The position numbers were made by a program, and so were the translations under genes. From Paludisphaera rhizosphaerae (GTDB taxonomy: Bacteria > Planctomycetota > Planctomycetia > Isosphaerales > Isosphaeraceae), in the NCBI RefSeq assembly GCF_011065895.1, contig NZ_JAALCR010000025.1, positions 1-64,000 of the forward strand: 64,000 bases of DNA. The letters run 5' to 3'. Below are positions 7,981 to 15,756 of this stretch, one piece after another (within the stretch, counting starts at the first letter, position 1; every line of letters starts with the position of its first letter). The notes beneath the pieces were generated by a model that was not told the origin of the DNA, ran no database searches, and saw only the letters and a program-made list of their open reading frames with translations.

Positions 7981-10509
7981 ATGCCTCGAAGAAGCGGTCG
8001 GTCGTGCGCGAGGTCGCTGGTTCTCGAATCGCTTGAAGAACGGGCGCTGCTGACCTACGCGACGCCGGGCGCCCCGTTCGATCTCGGCGCAGGGCTGGCG
8101 GACGGGACGGAGTTCCGGTCGGCGGTGGACGATCGAGGGCGGGTGACGGTCGTCTGGGATGCGCCGGGGGCGGGCGGGGACCTGGACGTCTTCGCGAGGC
8201 GATACGACTCTGGCGGGTCGCCGCTGGGGCCGGCCTTCCTGGTTAACGCGGGGGCGACGGCCGGCGACCAGATCACGCCCCGGATCTCGGCGACGCCTTC
8301 GGGCGGGTTCGTGGTCTGCTGGTGGTCGGATTCCCAGGTGTACTTCCAGCGGTACGACCGCGGCGGCGTGCCGCAGGGGAGTGCGCAGCCGCTGGGCGGC
8401 ACGCAGGGCTTCTCGCAGGAGTTCGAGGTCTTCGGCTACGACGCGACCGGCTTCGTCGTCTACGGCGACGGCTTCCAGTTCCGCTGGTACGACCTGGGCG
8501 GGACGCTCACTCGCTCGGAGTCGGACGCCGGGATCACGGCCCAGAAGGGCTGGACGATCATCGAGCCCGACGACCCCGCCCGCGCCGTTCGGCTTTCGTC
8601 GTACCAGCTCCTCGTGACCTGGTCGGTGATCAAGCCTCGGACGGTCGGCTCGGACACGGTCTACGACGCCCAGATCCGGTCGATGGTCATCGGCCCCTAT
8701 GCGCCTTCGGCGGCCTACCTGCTCCTCGACGAGGTCGGACTGACGGACGCCTCGCTCGCCGAGAACCTCTCGCCGCGGATTGTGACGGCCAGCTCTCCGC
8801 TGGTCGTCTGGCGCGACGTCGACGCCGACGGCCACCCCGAGTTCAAGTCGCGGACCTACACCAACGAGTCGGGGAGCACCGAGGTCGGCTTCTACGACGG
8901 CGTCGGCGACGCCGTTCCCACGGCCATCGAGTCTCTGAACACTACCACGATCGCCGTCCACTACGCCCGGTCCGGTTCGAGCTACGTCCGCATCTGGAAG
9001 TCCGGCGACCCGTGGAATCCCTCGACGGGCTCGCCCTGGGTCTGGCAGCTCAACGGCGATCCAATCCCGGTCGACGCCCCCGCCTCGGGCGGGTACGACT
9101 CGGTCCGGATCGTGCCGACGGTCGGCCAGGAGTTCTGGACCCTCTGGAGCGACGCGAGTGCGTCGCCCGGCCTGCACGCCCGGCGGTTCTTCACGACGGA
9201 CGCACCCGAGTTCCACTTCGCCTTCGGCGCCAGGCCGGCCGGCGCATCCCCCGGCGTGCTGACGGTCGGGGAGGCGGACGGGGTCGCGGCCATCGCCGTC
9301 TATCGCACCGGCGACCTCTCCTCGACCGCGACGATCCGCTACTCGACGCGCGCCGGCACGGCGGCGGTCCCCGGCTACGATTACACGCCGGTCTCCGGCG
9401 TCCTGACGTTTCCCCCCGGTCGGTCCGACGCGATCCTCCTGGTCCCGATCATCAACGACAGCGTCCCGACCGGCTACGTGGATCCGGGCGACACTTTCCC
9501 CAACGGCCAGAAGGTCTTCTCCGTCGACTTCTCCGACCCCCAGGGGGCGGCCATGCTCGACAATCCCACGCTGGACGTCCGCATCCTCGACGACGACCCG
9601 TACTCGGCCTACGACCTGAGCTTCTTCGACTTCGGCCCGTCCGGGATCTGGACGTGGAATGAGGTCAAGGGCTGGGCCCACATCTCAACTCGCGACCCCG
9701 TCGCGATGCTCGCCACGCCCGACCGCTCGCTGTTCGCGGACTTCGGTGCCGACGGCCTCTGGATCTGGGACGGCCGCCGCGGCTGGCGGAAGCTCAACGA
9801 CCAGGCTCCCGAGGCCATGGTCTACGGGACGGGGAAGGTCCTCTACGCCGATTACGGTTCGGGCGGCCTCTGGCGCTGGAGCGACGCCGGGGGATGGGTC
9901 CGGATCAGCACGCTCAACCCGGTCAAGATGGCGACCACCGCGAGCGTCGGCCTCTACGTCGACTTCGGCGCCCAGGGCGTCCAGCGCTGGGCGCCGGGAG
10001 CCGGCCTCAGGCTCGTCCAACCCACCTCCCCCGAGGCGATGGTCGTCGACGGGGACGACCTCGTGGCCGACTACGGCGCCGCCGGCCTCTGGCGCTACGG
10101 CCTCTCCGGAGCGTCCTGGACGAAGCTCGATCCCCGCGACCCCCGATCCATCGCCGCCGGCCCGATCGGCGTGGTCGTCGACTTCGGCGACGGCAACCTC
10201 TGGCGGGCGACGGCCTCCGGCCTGGCCTTCCTCCACGGCGGCGAACTCGTCGGCGCCGCCTTCGGCGAGGACGTCGGCTTCGCGGTCGTCCAGAACGGTT
10301 CGGGGTTCGTCCCCGGCCAACTCTGGACCTGGAACTCCAGCAACGTCTGGTCGAAGATCAACGACCTCGCTCCGTCGCGCTTCTTCGCCTCCACCCAGGC
10401 CGGCGACCTCATCGCCGACTACGGCCCCAACGGCCTCTGGGATTGGAGCCTCTCCACCGGCTGGCGCAAGATCAACTGGGTCACCCCTCAGGCCGTCGCG
10501 CGGATGTAG
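7981..10509 (+). CDS. Exported protein with LEPR-like motif, Calx-beta domain and C-terminal 37-residue repeats
   Basis: The ATG at 7981 gives MPRRSGRSCARSLVLESLEE, a basic start followed by LESLEERALL, the N-terminal motif shared by many planctomycete surface proteins. Residues about 30-420 are beta-rich with recurring WxxxxxxFQRYDxxG elements. Residues 421-540 fit a Calx-beta domain (VGEADGVAAIAVYRTGDLSS, then GYDYTPVSGVLTFPPG and ending in DVRILDDD). From residue 550 to the end there are about eight repeats of 37 residues with the core D[FY]GxxGLWxWxxxxGWxKI, likely a beta-propeller-like fold. A longer frame starts at 7885 inside an AT-rich block and is unlikely. It probably acts outside the cytoplasm in binding; the ligand is unknown. 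Its stop is 12 bases from the convergent peptidase gene. Confidence 0.85.
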   Translation: MPRRSGRSCARSLVLESLEERALLTYATPGAPFDLGAGLADGTEFRSAVDDRGRVTVVWDAPGAGGDLDVFARRYDSGGSPLGPAFLVNAGATAGDQITPRISATPSGGFVVCWWSDSQVYFQRYDRGGVPQGSAQPLGGTQGFSQEFEVFGYDATGFVVYGDGFQFRWYDLGGTLTRSESDAGITAQKGWTIIEPDDPARAVRLSSYQLLVTWSVIKPRTVGSDTVYDAQIRSMVIGPYAPSAAYLLLDEVGLTDASLAENLSPRIVTASSPLVVWRDVDADGHPEFKSRTYTNESGSTEVGFYDGVGDAVPTAIESLNTTTIAVHYARSGSSYVRIWKSGDPWNPSTGSPWVWQLNGDPIPVDAPASGGYDSVRIVPTVGQEFWTLWSDASASPGLHARRFFTTDAPEFHFAFGARPAGASPGVLTVGEADGVAAIAVYRTGDLSSTATIRYSTRAGTAAVPGYDYTPVSGVLTFPPGRSDAILLVPIINDSVPTGYVDPGDTFPNGQKVFSVDFSDPQGAAMLDNPTLDVRILDDDPYSAYDLSFFDFGPSGIWTWNEVKGWAHISTRDPVAMLATPDRSLFADFGADGLWIWDGRRGWRKLNDQAPEAMVYGTGKVLYADYGSGGLWRWSDAGGWVRISTLNPVKMATTASVGLYVDFGAQGVQRWAPGAGLRLVQPTSPEAMVVDGDDLVADYGAAGLWRYGLSGASWTKLDPRDPRSIAAGPIGVVVDFGDGNLWRATASGLAFLHGGELVGAAFGEDVGFAVVQNGSGFVPGQLWTWNSSNVWSKINDLAPSRFFASTQAGDLIADYGPNGLWDWSLSTGWRKINWVTPQAVARM

Positions 10510-10521
10510 GTCGACGGTCGC

Positions 10522-11703
10522 TCATGGGATCATGTGATACTTCCTGAGGACCTCGCGAACCCGGTCGACGGGGATCGCCTCGACGCGCCGGCCCTTGGCG
10601 CCGGTCATGTCCTCGGCCTTGAGGAGGGCGTTGCCGACGGCCTCCTCGACGGACTCCAGCGCGGCCTCGAAGAGCGGGGAGACGGCCTCGGTGGGGAGGG
10701 GCGATCGGGGGCGGGGTCGTTCGTCGCCGTGGGTCGTCCGCATGTCGGGGGCGGTGGAGAAGGCGACGGCGTAATCCCCGCTGCCGTTGCTGAACGACGA
10801 GCCGGTCCGGGCCAGGCCGAACACGGCTCGCGCGGCCAGGCGGCGGAGGTCGCGGGCGTCGAGCGGGGCGTCGGTGGCGACCACGATCAGGCACGACCCG
10901 TCCCCCCGGCGCTCGGGGCCTTCGGGAAGGCCGAGGTCATTGGCGGCCAGGCGGAAGGCGTGGCGGCCGAGTTCCTTGCCGACGGGCGCCCCGGCGATCG
11001 TCAGCACGCCGCCGTAGTTCGCCTGCACCAGCACGCCGACCGTCCAGCCGCCGAACCGGGCCGGCAGCTTCCGCGAGGATGTGCCGATCCCCCCCTTCCA
11101 GCCGAAGCACTCGCAGCCCGTCCCGGCCCCCACGTTCCCCTCGGCGACCGGTCCTGGGGCTGCGTTGCGGATCGCGGCCAGGACGTGCTCGCGACGGACC
11201 GGCATGGAGCGGATGTCGTTCAGGCCGCCGTCATTGGTCTCGCCGACCAGGGCGTTGACCGACCGGACGGACTCATCCCCCGGCTGATCCAGCGTGTAGC
11301 GGACGACCGCCGCGACGGCCTCGCCGACGGCCAGGGTGTTGGTCAGGACGACGGGCGTCTCGATCGTCCCCAGTTCCTCGACCTGCGTCGAGCCGGCCAG
11401 CTTGCCGAAGGCGTTGCCGACGAAGACGGCCCCGGCCGCCTTGTCGCGGAAGAGGTCGCCGCCGTGGGGGAGGATCGCCGTGACCCCGGTTCGGACCGAG
11501 TCCCCCTCAACCAGCGTGACCTGCCCCACCTTCACGCCCGAGACGTCCGTGATCGCGTTGAGCGGCCCCGGGTCGAACACCCCCGGCGAGACGCCCAGAT
11601 CGCGGAGCCTCGGCCGCGCGGGGGGCTCGGCGGCGAGGGCGCCGATCGTCAGGCCGAAAGCCAGGCAAGCCGTTGCGAGCGTCCTCAGTAGAAGGCCCTT
11701 CAT
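10522..11703 (-). CDS. P1 family peptidase (DmpA-type L-aminopeptidase/D-esterase)
   Basis: The chosen ATG gives MKGLLLRTLATACLAFGLTI, a typical signal peptide ending near ALAAEP, so the enzyme is probably periplasmic. Family signatures follow: LNAITDVSGVKVGQVTL, NALVGETNDGGLND, GNVGAGTGCECFGWKGGIGT and VGVLVQANYGG. GDG-S270-CLIVVATDAPL matches the site where DmpA-type precursors cut themselves before Ser to create the N-terminal nucleophile. The Asn in VQANYG is the expected oxyanion partner. The 393-residue length is normal for the family plus leader. Another ATG lies five codons upstream. The function is hydrolysis of N-terminal residues from small peptides; natural substrates are unknown. 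It stands alone, with a family-A palindrome upstream. Confidence 0.92.
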   Translation of the reverse strand: MKGLLLRTLATACLAFGLTIGALAAEPPARPRLRDLGVSPGVFDPGPLNAITDVSGVKVGQVTLVEGDSVRTGVTAILPHGGDLFRDKAAGAVFVGNAFGKLAGSTQVEELGTIETPVVLTNTLAVGEAVAAVVRYTLDQPGDESVRSVNALVGETNDGGLNDIRSMPVRREHVLAAIRNAAPGPVAEGNVGAGTGCECFGWKGGIGTSSRKLPARFGGWTVGVLVQANYGGVLTIAGAPVGKELGRHAFRLAANDLGLPEGPERRGDGSCLIVVATDAPLDARDLRRLAARAVFGLARTGSSFSNGSGDYAVAFSTAPDMRTTHGDERPRPRSPLPTEAVSPLFEAALESVEEAVGNALLKAEDMTGAKGRRVEAIPVDRVREVLRKYHMIP

Positions 11704-11792
11704 CCCACCAGTTCCCATGGCATTCAAACTCGACTGGCCCGAGGGGCCGGGTGAGGGCGTCGGACTGTAAGCATGGCGATGGGGGTGGGGAC

Positions 11793-11946
11793 GTCTTCCC
11801 CCCTGGAGGGGGAAGACAGACCGGGAAGCGGTCAGATGAGGGGGAAGACCGGCGGCGGATTGAAGCAAGGCGCCGCGATCGAAGGCTTCTGGATCTGCAC
11901 CCCTCATCCGGCCCTTCGGGCCACCTTCCCCCTCAAGGGGGGAAGG
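11793..11946. repeat. Palindromic repeat, family A
   Basis: The left arm has GTCTTCCCCCCTGGAGGGGG and continues to GATGAGGGGG. The right arm has CCCCTCATCCGGCCCTTCGG then CTTCCCCCTCAAGGGGGGAA. A related partial unit (CCGAGGGGCCGGGTGAGGG) lies just before it, near 11737-11755. It fills the 331 bases between the peptidase and the cyclophilin; I see no gene in that stretch. Confidence 0.8.
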
Positions 11947-12034
11947 CCGTTACGGTCCCGGATTTCGTCCGATGCACCCTCCGAAATCCGGCGACCCTCA
12001 CCCGCCGCTCCGCGGCCGTCGGGCTCCCATCAAA

Positions 12035-12529
12035 TCAAAGCTGGCCGGCTTCGGTGATGGTGATCTTGGATGCGGTCTGGCCGCTGCGGGAGCCCAGGGA
12101 TTCGATCTTCTTGACGATATCGGAGCCCTCGGTCACCTCGCCGAAGACGACGTGCTTGCCGTCGAGCCACGGGCAGGGGATCGTGGTGATGAAGAACTGC
12201 GAGCCGTTGGTGTTGGGGCCGGCGTTGGCCATTGAGAGCAGGAACGGCCGGTCGTGCTTGAGCTGGAAGTTCTCGTCGGCGAACTTCGCCCCGTAGATCG
12301 ACTTGCCGCCGGTCCCGTTGTGGTTGGTGAAGTCGCCGCCCTGCAGCATGAACTCGGGGATGACCCGGTGGAACGACGAGCCCTTGTAGCCGAAGCCCTT
12401 CTCATGGGTGCAAAGCGCCCGGAAGTTCTCGGCCGTCTTGGGGGTCACGTCGTCGAACAGCTCCAGGGTGATCCGCCCAGCCGGCTTGCCGTCGATGGCG
12501 ACGTCGAAATAAACCTTGGGTCTGGCCAC
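12035..12529 (-). CDS. Peptidyl-prolyl cis-trans isomerase, cyclophilin type
   Basis: The 164-residue protein starts [20 protein letters not shown] and carries the cyclophilin active-site pattern. [15 protein letters not shown] contains the catalytic Arg and the hydrophobic pocket Phe and Gln, NGSQFFI follows, and [12 protein letters not shown] carries the conserved Trp. It catalyses prolyl bond isomerisation during protein folding. I prefer the GTG start at 12529, with AGAGAGGAC upstream, which yields a cytosolic single-domain cyclophilin. An alternative GTG at 12607 would add a weakly hydrophobic 26-residue leader ([20 protein letters not shown]) and make it exported; the sequence does not settle this. 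Confidence 0.93.
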   Translation of the reverse strand: MARPKVYFDVAIDGKPAGRITLELFDDVTPKTAENFRALCTHEKGFGYKGSSFHRVIPEFMLQGGDFTNHNGTGGKSIYGAKFADENFQLKHDRPFLLSMANAGPNTNGSQFFITTIPCPWLDGKHVVFGEVTEGSDIVKKIESLGSRSGQTASKITITEAGQL

Positions 12530-12784
12530 GTTGGTCGTCCTCTCTGTCTCTGGCACTGGCGATGCGAAGATCCACGAAACAAGGCAAACCGCCAGGGTAC
12601 CTTTCACACCCCCGAATCCGCCACCCCGGGGCGGCTTCGTTCGCGCCGGCGACGTGACGAACCCGTCGGACGTAAACGCTTGGCGAAAGACCGTTTGAGG
12701 TCCGTTTCACGGCTCCCCGCGATTGGCTTCGATCGGTCGCTTTTGAGACGCTCCGCGCTCAACACGACCACCGAGGAAAGACGG

Positions 12785-13325
12785 ATCTGGGGCCATGGCC
12801 ACGCTCGTGGCCTTCAACCGGCGTGGGCCGCAGCACGACCGTCGCCGATCGTATGGCCATGCTCGTAAGGACATGAGACCGGCCGTGAACTGGTCGACCC
12901 AGCCCTCGCTTCGATTGGCTTCGCCCGCCACGGTCGACGACCGAAGCCGTCTGACGCAACGCGAGGAATACCAAGAAGTTGATGCCATGCCTCGGCTTCC
13001 CGCGGTTGGCTTCGTTCGACCATGAACGTTCATCGTCCTGCGTGCCGTGGACACCCTTGGGTGGCCATGAACCGGCGTGGGACGGTTGCCAGACCGTCGC
13101 CAGCGCATGGCGACTCGCGGGGCCGTGGTGTTGGGCGAGCGGCCCATCAAACACCTGCCTCGTCCGCGCAATCGACCGCATTGAGAAAGAGCCGGCGTCT
13201 CTACTGGAACTATACGACCAGACTCGATTTGCTGTCCGTCTCTAACGCCGGGGGCCATGCGATTGGCGATGGTCGTACAAGCATCCCCAAATTGGTCCTT
13301 GGCCATGCAAGAGTAGCCATGGCGA
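12785..13325. repeat. Stretch of degenerate family-B palindromes, no convincing gene
   Basis: The stretch between the cyclophilin and the next small gene (12530-13346) shows many decayed copies of a palindrome found intact at 53021-53057. Examples are GGCCATGGCCACGCTCGTGG near 12791, CCGTCGCCGATCGTATGGCC near 12839, ACCGTCGCCAGCGCATGGCG near 13092 and GGCCATGCGATTGGCGATGG near 13253. Frames are open on both strands here, but their translations are Arg/Ser/Pro-rich and follow the repeats, so I do not call a gene. Confidence 0.65.
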
Positions 13326-13346
13326 CTGGCACGACCCCTGGGGAGG

Positions 13347-13559
13347 TCACTCGGCGTGGTTTGGTAGAGGCTCGCCTTCGATTGCCTGGACCCGCTCCAA
13401 CGTTGAACCTGACGATAGGATACCTGGGTCGACGTCGGGGATTTGTTTTCGTGCGGAGAACAGGGCGTAGAGTGCAGACGCATTAGCCATCAGTGCGGCT
13501 AAGATTGCCACCAAAGCCAACATCCGACCGATCGTGAATCGAATGCGAGGGATCCTCAT
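13347..13559 (-). CDS. Small membrane-anchored protein
   Basis: The 70-residue product reads MRIPRIRFTIGRMLALVAIL and has one membrane helix with a short polar tail. Many small planctomycete proteins begin with a similar basic RFTIGRxMxLVA pattern. I recognise the style, not a function. The ATG is preceded by AAGGCGGCAAGG. The longest frame adds 18 residues without leader character. It lies alone on the minus strand beside the palindrome-rich stretch. Confidence 0.5.
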   Translation of the reverse strand: MRIPRIRFTIGRMLALVAILAALMANASALYALFSARKQIPDVDPGILSSGSTLERVQAIEGEPLPNHAE

Positions 13560-13854
13560 TGCCTTGCCGCCTTCCTTTCCGGTTCGAAGTGGCTTGGACA
13601 AAACCGATGTCATGACAGACGCGAATCAGGCATTTCCAGGGGATGGCGAGTCTCCGCGAATCCACGAATGGGGGTTCGTCTGGGCCTTTCCAGCGGTTTG
13701 CTCATGAGTCGCAGCCTGGTGACCGGTGATCCGGGCCGGGCTGACCGGACCAACCGTTCAACCGCCGCCCAGGTGTATGCCGCCTCGGAGCCAACCGCTG
13801 TCAGTATGGCCCCGCGATCGGCGAAGCAGTCAGTGGGGATCGAGCCGGGGGCGG

Positions 13855-14109
13855 TCATCGGGAGCGGGTGGCCTTCTTCTGCGCGGACGGGGAGGCCACG
13901 GGGGTGCCCAGGAAGCAGGAACAGCCCGGGCAGAGCACGGTCTTGCCGCCGTCCTCGATCGAGACGCCGATGGTCCGTCGGCATTGCGGGCACTCGACGG
14001 TCCGCAGGAATTTCGACTCGAACCGGCCCACCACGCCGCACGCCGGACAGCGCAACGCCCGGCCGTCTGGGTCCATGTCGCCCGAATATCCGCAGGCCGT
14101 ACATTCCAT
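13855..14109 (-). CDS. Zinc-ribbon protein with four CxxC knuckles
   Basis: The 84-residue protein contains CTAC, CPAC, CPQC and CPGC, spaced as two tandem zinc ribbons, followed by a basic tail (QKKATRSR). It has no membrane segment. Such proteins often bind nucleic acid or act as small scaffolds, but nothing here says which. The ATG is the natural start, since the first knuckle begins at residue 3. The gene is divergent from the membrane protein at 14250. Confidence 0.75.
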   Translation of the reverse strand: MECTACGYSGDMDPDGRALRCPACGVVGRFESKFLRTVECPQCRRTIGVSIEDGGKTVLCPGCSCFLGTPVASPSAQKKATRSR

Positions 14110-14249
14110 GGTCGGGCTCCTGCTACAGATGTACGATTAGATTCTAGGAGGCCGGCGGTCGGGCTTCAAGGGGCGGGGTCGGCTCTCGCTTAATGGTTTC
14201 GGCGCGGGCAGAATGACGACAGGGCCAGCCTAACCATAGAGGAGGTCGC

Positions 14250-14843
14250 GTGCGGACCTTTTCGATTCGCAGCCTGATGGCAGTCGTCGTGGTCGCCGCG
14301 ATCGGGATGGCGGCGTTCGTGGTGGGCTCGCCGCCCTGGGCGGGGGCCATGCTGTCGCTCAGCTTCTTCGCGCTGACCTGCGCGTTGCTGGGAGTCGCCT
14401 TCGGGAGGAACGAGCGACGGATCTACTGGATCGGCTTCGCATCGCTCGGGTGGGCCTACATGGCCCTGATCTACGCGCCCGTCATCGACGTCAAGGTCAG
14501 CCGCTACCTGTTCGGCTCGAGGTTGTCCCAGGCCATCTACGACGCGATTCACGCCGAGGCCCCCGCGCCGGGGGGCGGGGGCTTCCAGAGCGTTCCCATC
14601 GGCCCGCTCGCAGCCGGCGCCGCAGCCGGGGGTGGAGGTGGAGGCGGAGGCAGAGCGATGGGCGGAGCCGCCGCCCCAAACCCGGCCGACCTCGATCGAG
14701 TCGCCATCGCGATCGAGGCGCTCCTGTGGGCGTTCCTCGGCGGGTGGGCGGCGCTCTATTTCGCCTCGGGCGAGGACGGATGCCTGGGTGAGAAGCGGTC
14801 CGCCGAGATCACCCGGCCGACCCCCGCCAATCCCACCGCTTGA
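14250..14843 (+). CDS. Membrane protein with Gly-rich linker, unknown function
   Basis: The GTG at 14250 has GGAGG five bases upstream. The 197-residue product begins MRTFSIRSLMAVVVVAAIGM, typical of small planctomycete membrane proteins. It has three hydrophobic helices in the first 80 residues and a low-complexity segment rich in Gly (GGGGF, then GGGGGGGG) around residues 108-140. A fourth helix lies near residues 155-170. The family is not recognised. The arrangement suggests an inner-membrane protein with one large loop between helices 3 and 4. Confidence 0.75.
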   Translation: MRTFSIRSLMAVVVVAAIGMAAFVVGSPPWAGAMLSLSFFALTCALLGVAFGRNERRIYWIGFASLGWAYMALIYAPVIDVKVSRYLFGSRLSQAIYDAIHAEAPAPGGGGFQSVPIGPLAAGAAAGGGGGGGGRAMGGAAAPNPADLDRVAIAIEALLWAFLGGWAALYFASGEDGCLGEKRSAEITRPTPANPTA

Positions 14844-14963
14844 ACCCGTCTCCCAGAATCCTCGCGCGCCCCATCCTGCGGCATCGTGTTTGTCCGCAAG
14901 CGATGTCGAAGCCGCGCTGGAGAATCCGGTGGCCGCTCGCAGCCGGTGACTTCAACCGGAAAA

Positions 14964-15057
14964 CGGCCACGGATGAACGCCGATGATGAGCAGATCCTCA
15001 CCGTCCTTCTTCACCTTCCTGATTCCCATGCGTGTTCATTTGTGTCCATCAGTGGCC
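14964..15057. repeat. Imperfect inverted repeat, family D
   Basis: CGGCCACGGATGAACGCCG on the left and GTGTCCATCAGTGGCCTG on the right pair imperfectly (GGCCAC/GTGGCC plus GATG/CATC), with GTGTTCATTTGTGTCCAT inside the right arm. It lies in the 284 bases between two genes, where I see nothing else. Confidence 0.45.
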
Positions 15058-15127
15058 TGTCTCTGCCTTTCTCACTCAGCGGATAAACTTGATGCCGCGT
15101 GACAGGCCCTCTGATCGTATTGGTGGC

Positions 15128-15529
15128 TCACTCCGCCTTCTTGCCGGCTCGCTCCATCGCCTGCTTCGCCAGCGTCGCGAGATGGGCCGGGGTGATGCGG
15201 CTCGGCAGTTCGGCGGCCGGCGCGCCGGTGACCTTCTCCAATTCCTCGTCGGGGATGGAGACGTCGAAGCGCTCCTCGATGTCCAGGATCAACTCGACCA
15301 GGTCCAGGTCGTCCGCGCTGAGCGGCGGATCGCCGATCGGCCGGTTCATGTCGACCTTCGAGCGATCCACGGCGAGTCGTTCGACGATCAGGTCCCGAAT
15401 GGAGATTTGAACCGGGTCGGAGGGATCGGAGGCGACGGCCGAGCCGGGCTCCGCAGGCGCGATCGGGTTCACCCTCTCTGAGCATCCCGCCAGGACCGCC
15501 AACGTGAGGATCAGGGTGCGTCGGTTCAT
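15128..15529 (-). CDS. Lipoprotein with an acyl-carrier-like domain lacking the attachment serine
   Basis: The 133-residue product has a lipoprotein leader, MNRRTLILTLAVLAGC, with lipidation expected at Cys16. After a short linker, residues 43-125 follow the acyl carrier protein pattern: IRDLIVERLAVDRSKV, then LSADDLDLVELILDIEERFD and VSIPDEELEKV. In true carriers the motif is Asp-Ser-Leu, with the serine carrying phosphopantetheine; here it is Asp73-Asp74-Leu75, so no thioester arm can be attached at that place. An exported, lipid-anchored carrier fold would in any case be away from fatty acid synthesis. The role is unknown and may be structural or protein-binding. Confidence 0.82.
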   Translation of the reverse strand: MNRRTLILTLAVLAGCSERVNPIAPAEPGSAVASDPSDPVQISIRDLIVERLAVDRSKVDMNRPIGDPPLSADDLDLVELILDIEERFDVSIPDEELEKVTGAPAAELPSRITPAHLATLAKQAMERAGKKAE

Positions 15530-15756
15530 CGCCGCCTCTTGAACGGAGTCGTGAGTCTGGGACGAGGGCTTCGGCCGCCCGCCCTGGACCCTCTACCGAA
15601 GTTTACAGCGGTTTACTCGGAAATGGCATCGACCTGAGCGGCCGTTGAACGGATGGCCCGGGCGGGCCGTCGCGGAGGCGGCTGGCTTGCATCATCGTTC
15701 GCCGACGCTACAGTGGTCTCCACTGCCCGGAGGACCCACCAGCAGGAGATCCCCCC

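Noticed and set aside
12707-13483. A 258-codon frame on the minus strand
   Set aside because: The translation follows the degenerate palindromes and is Ser/Arg/Pro-rich without domain or leader.
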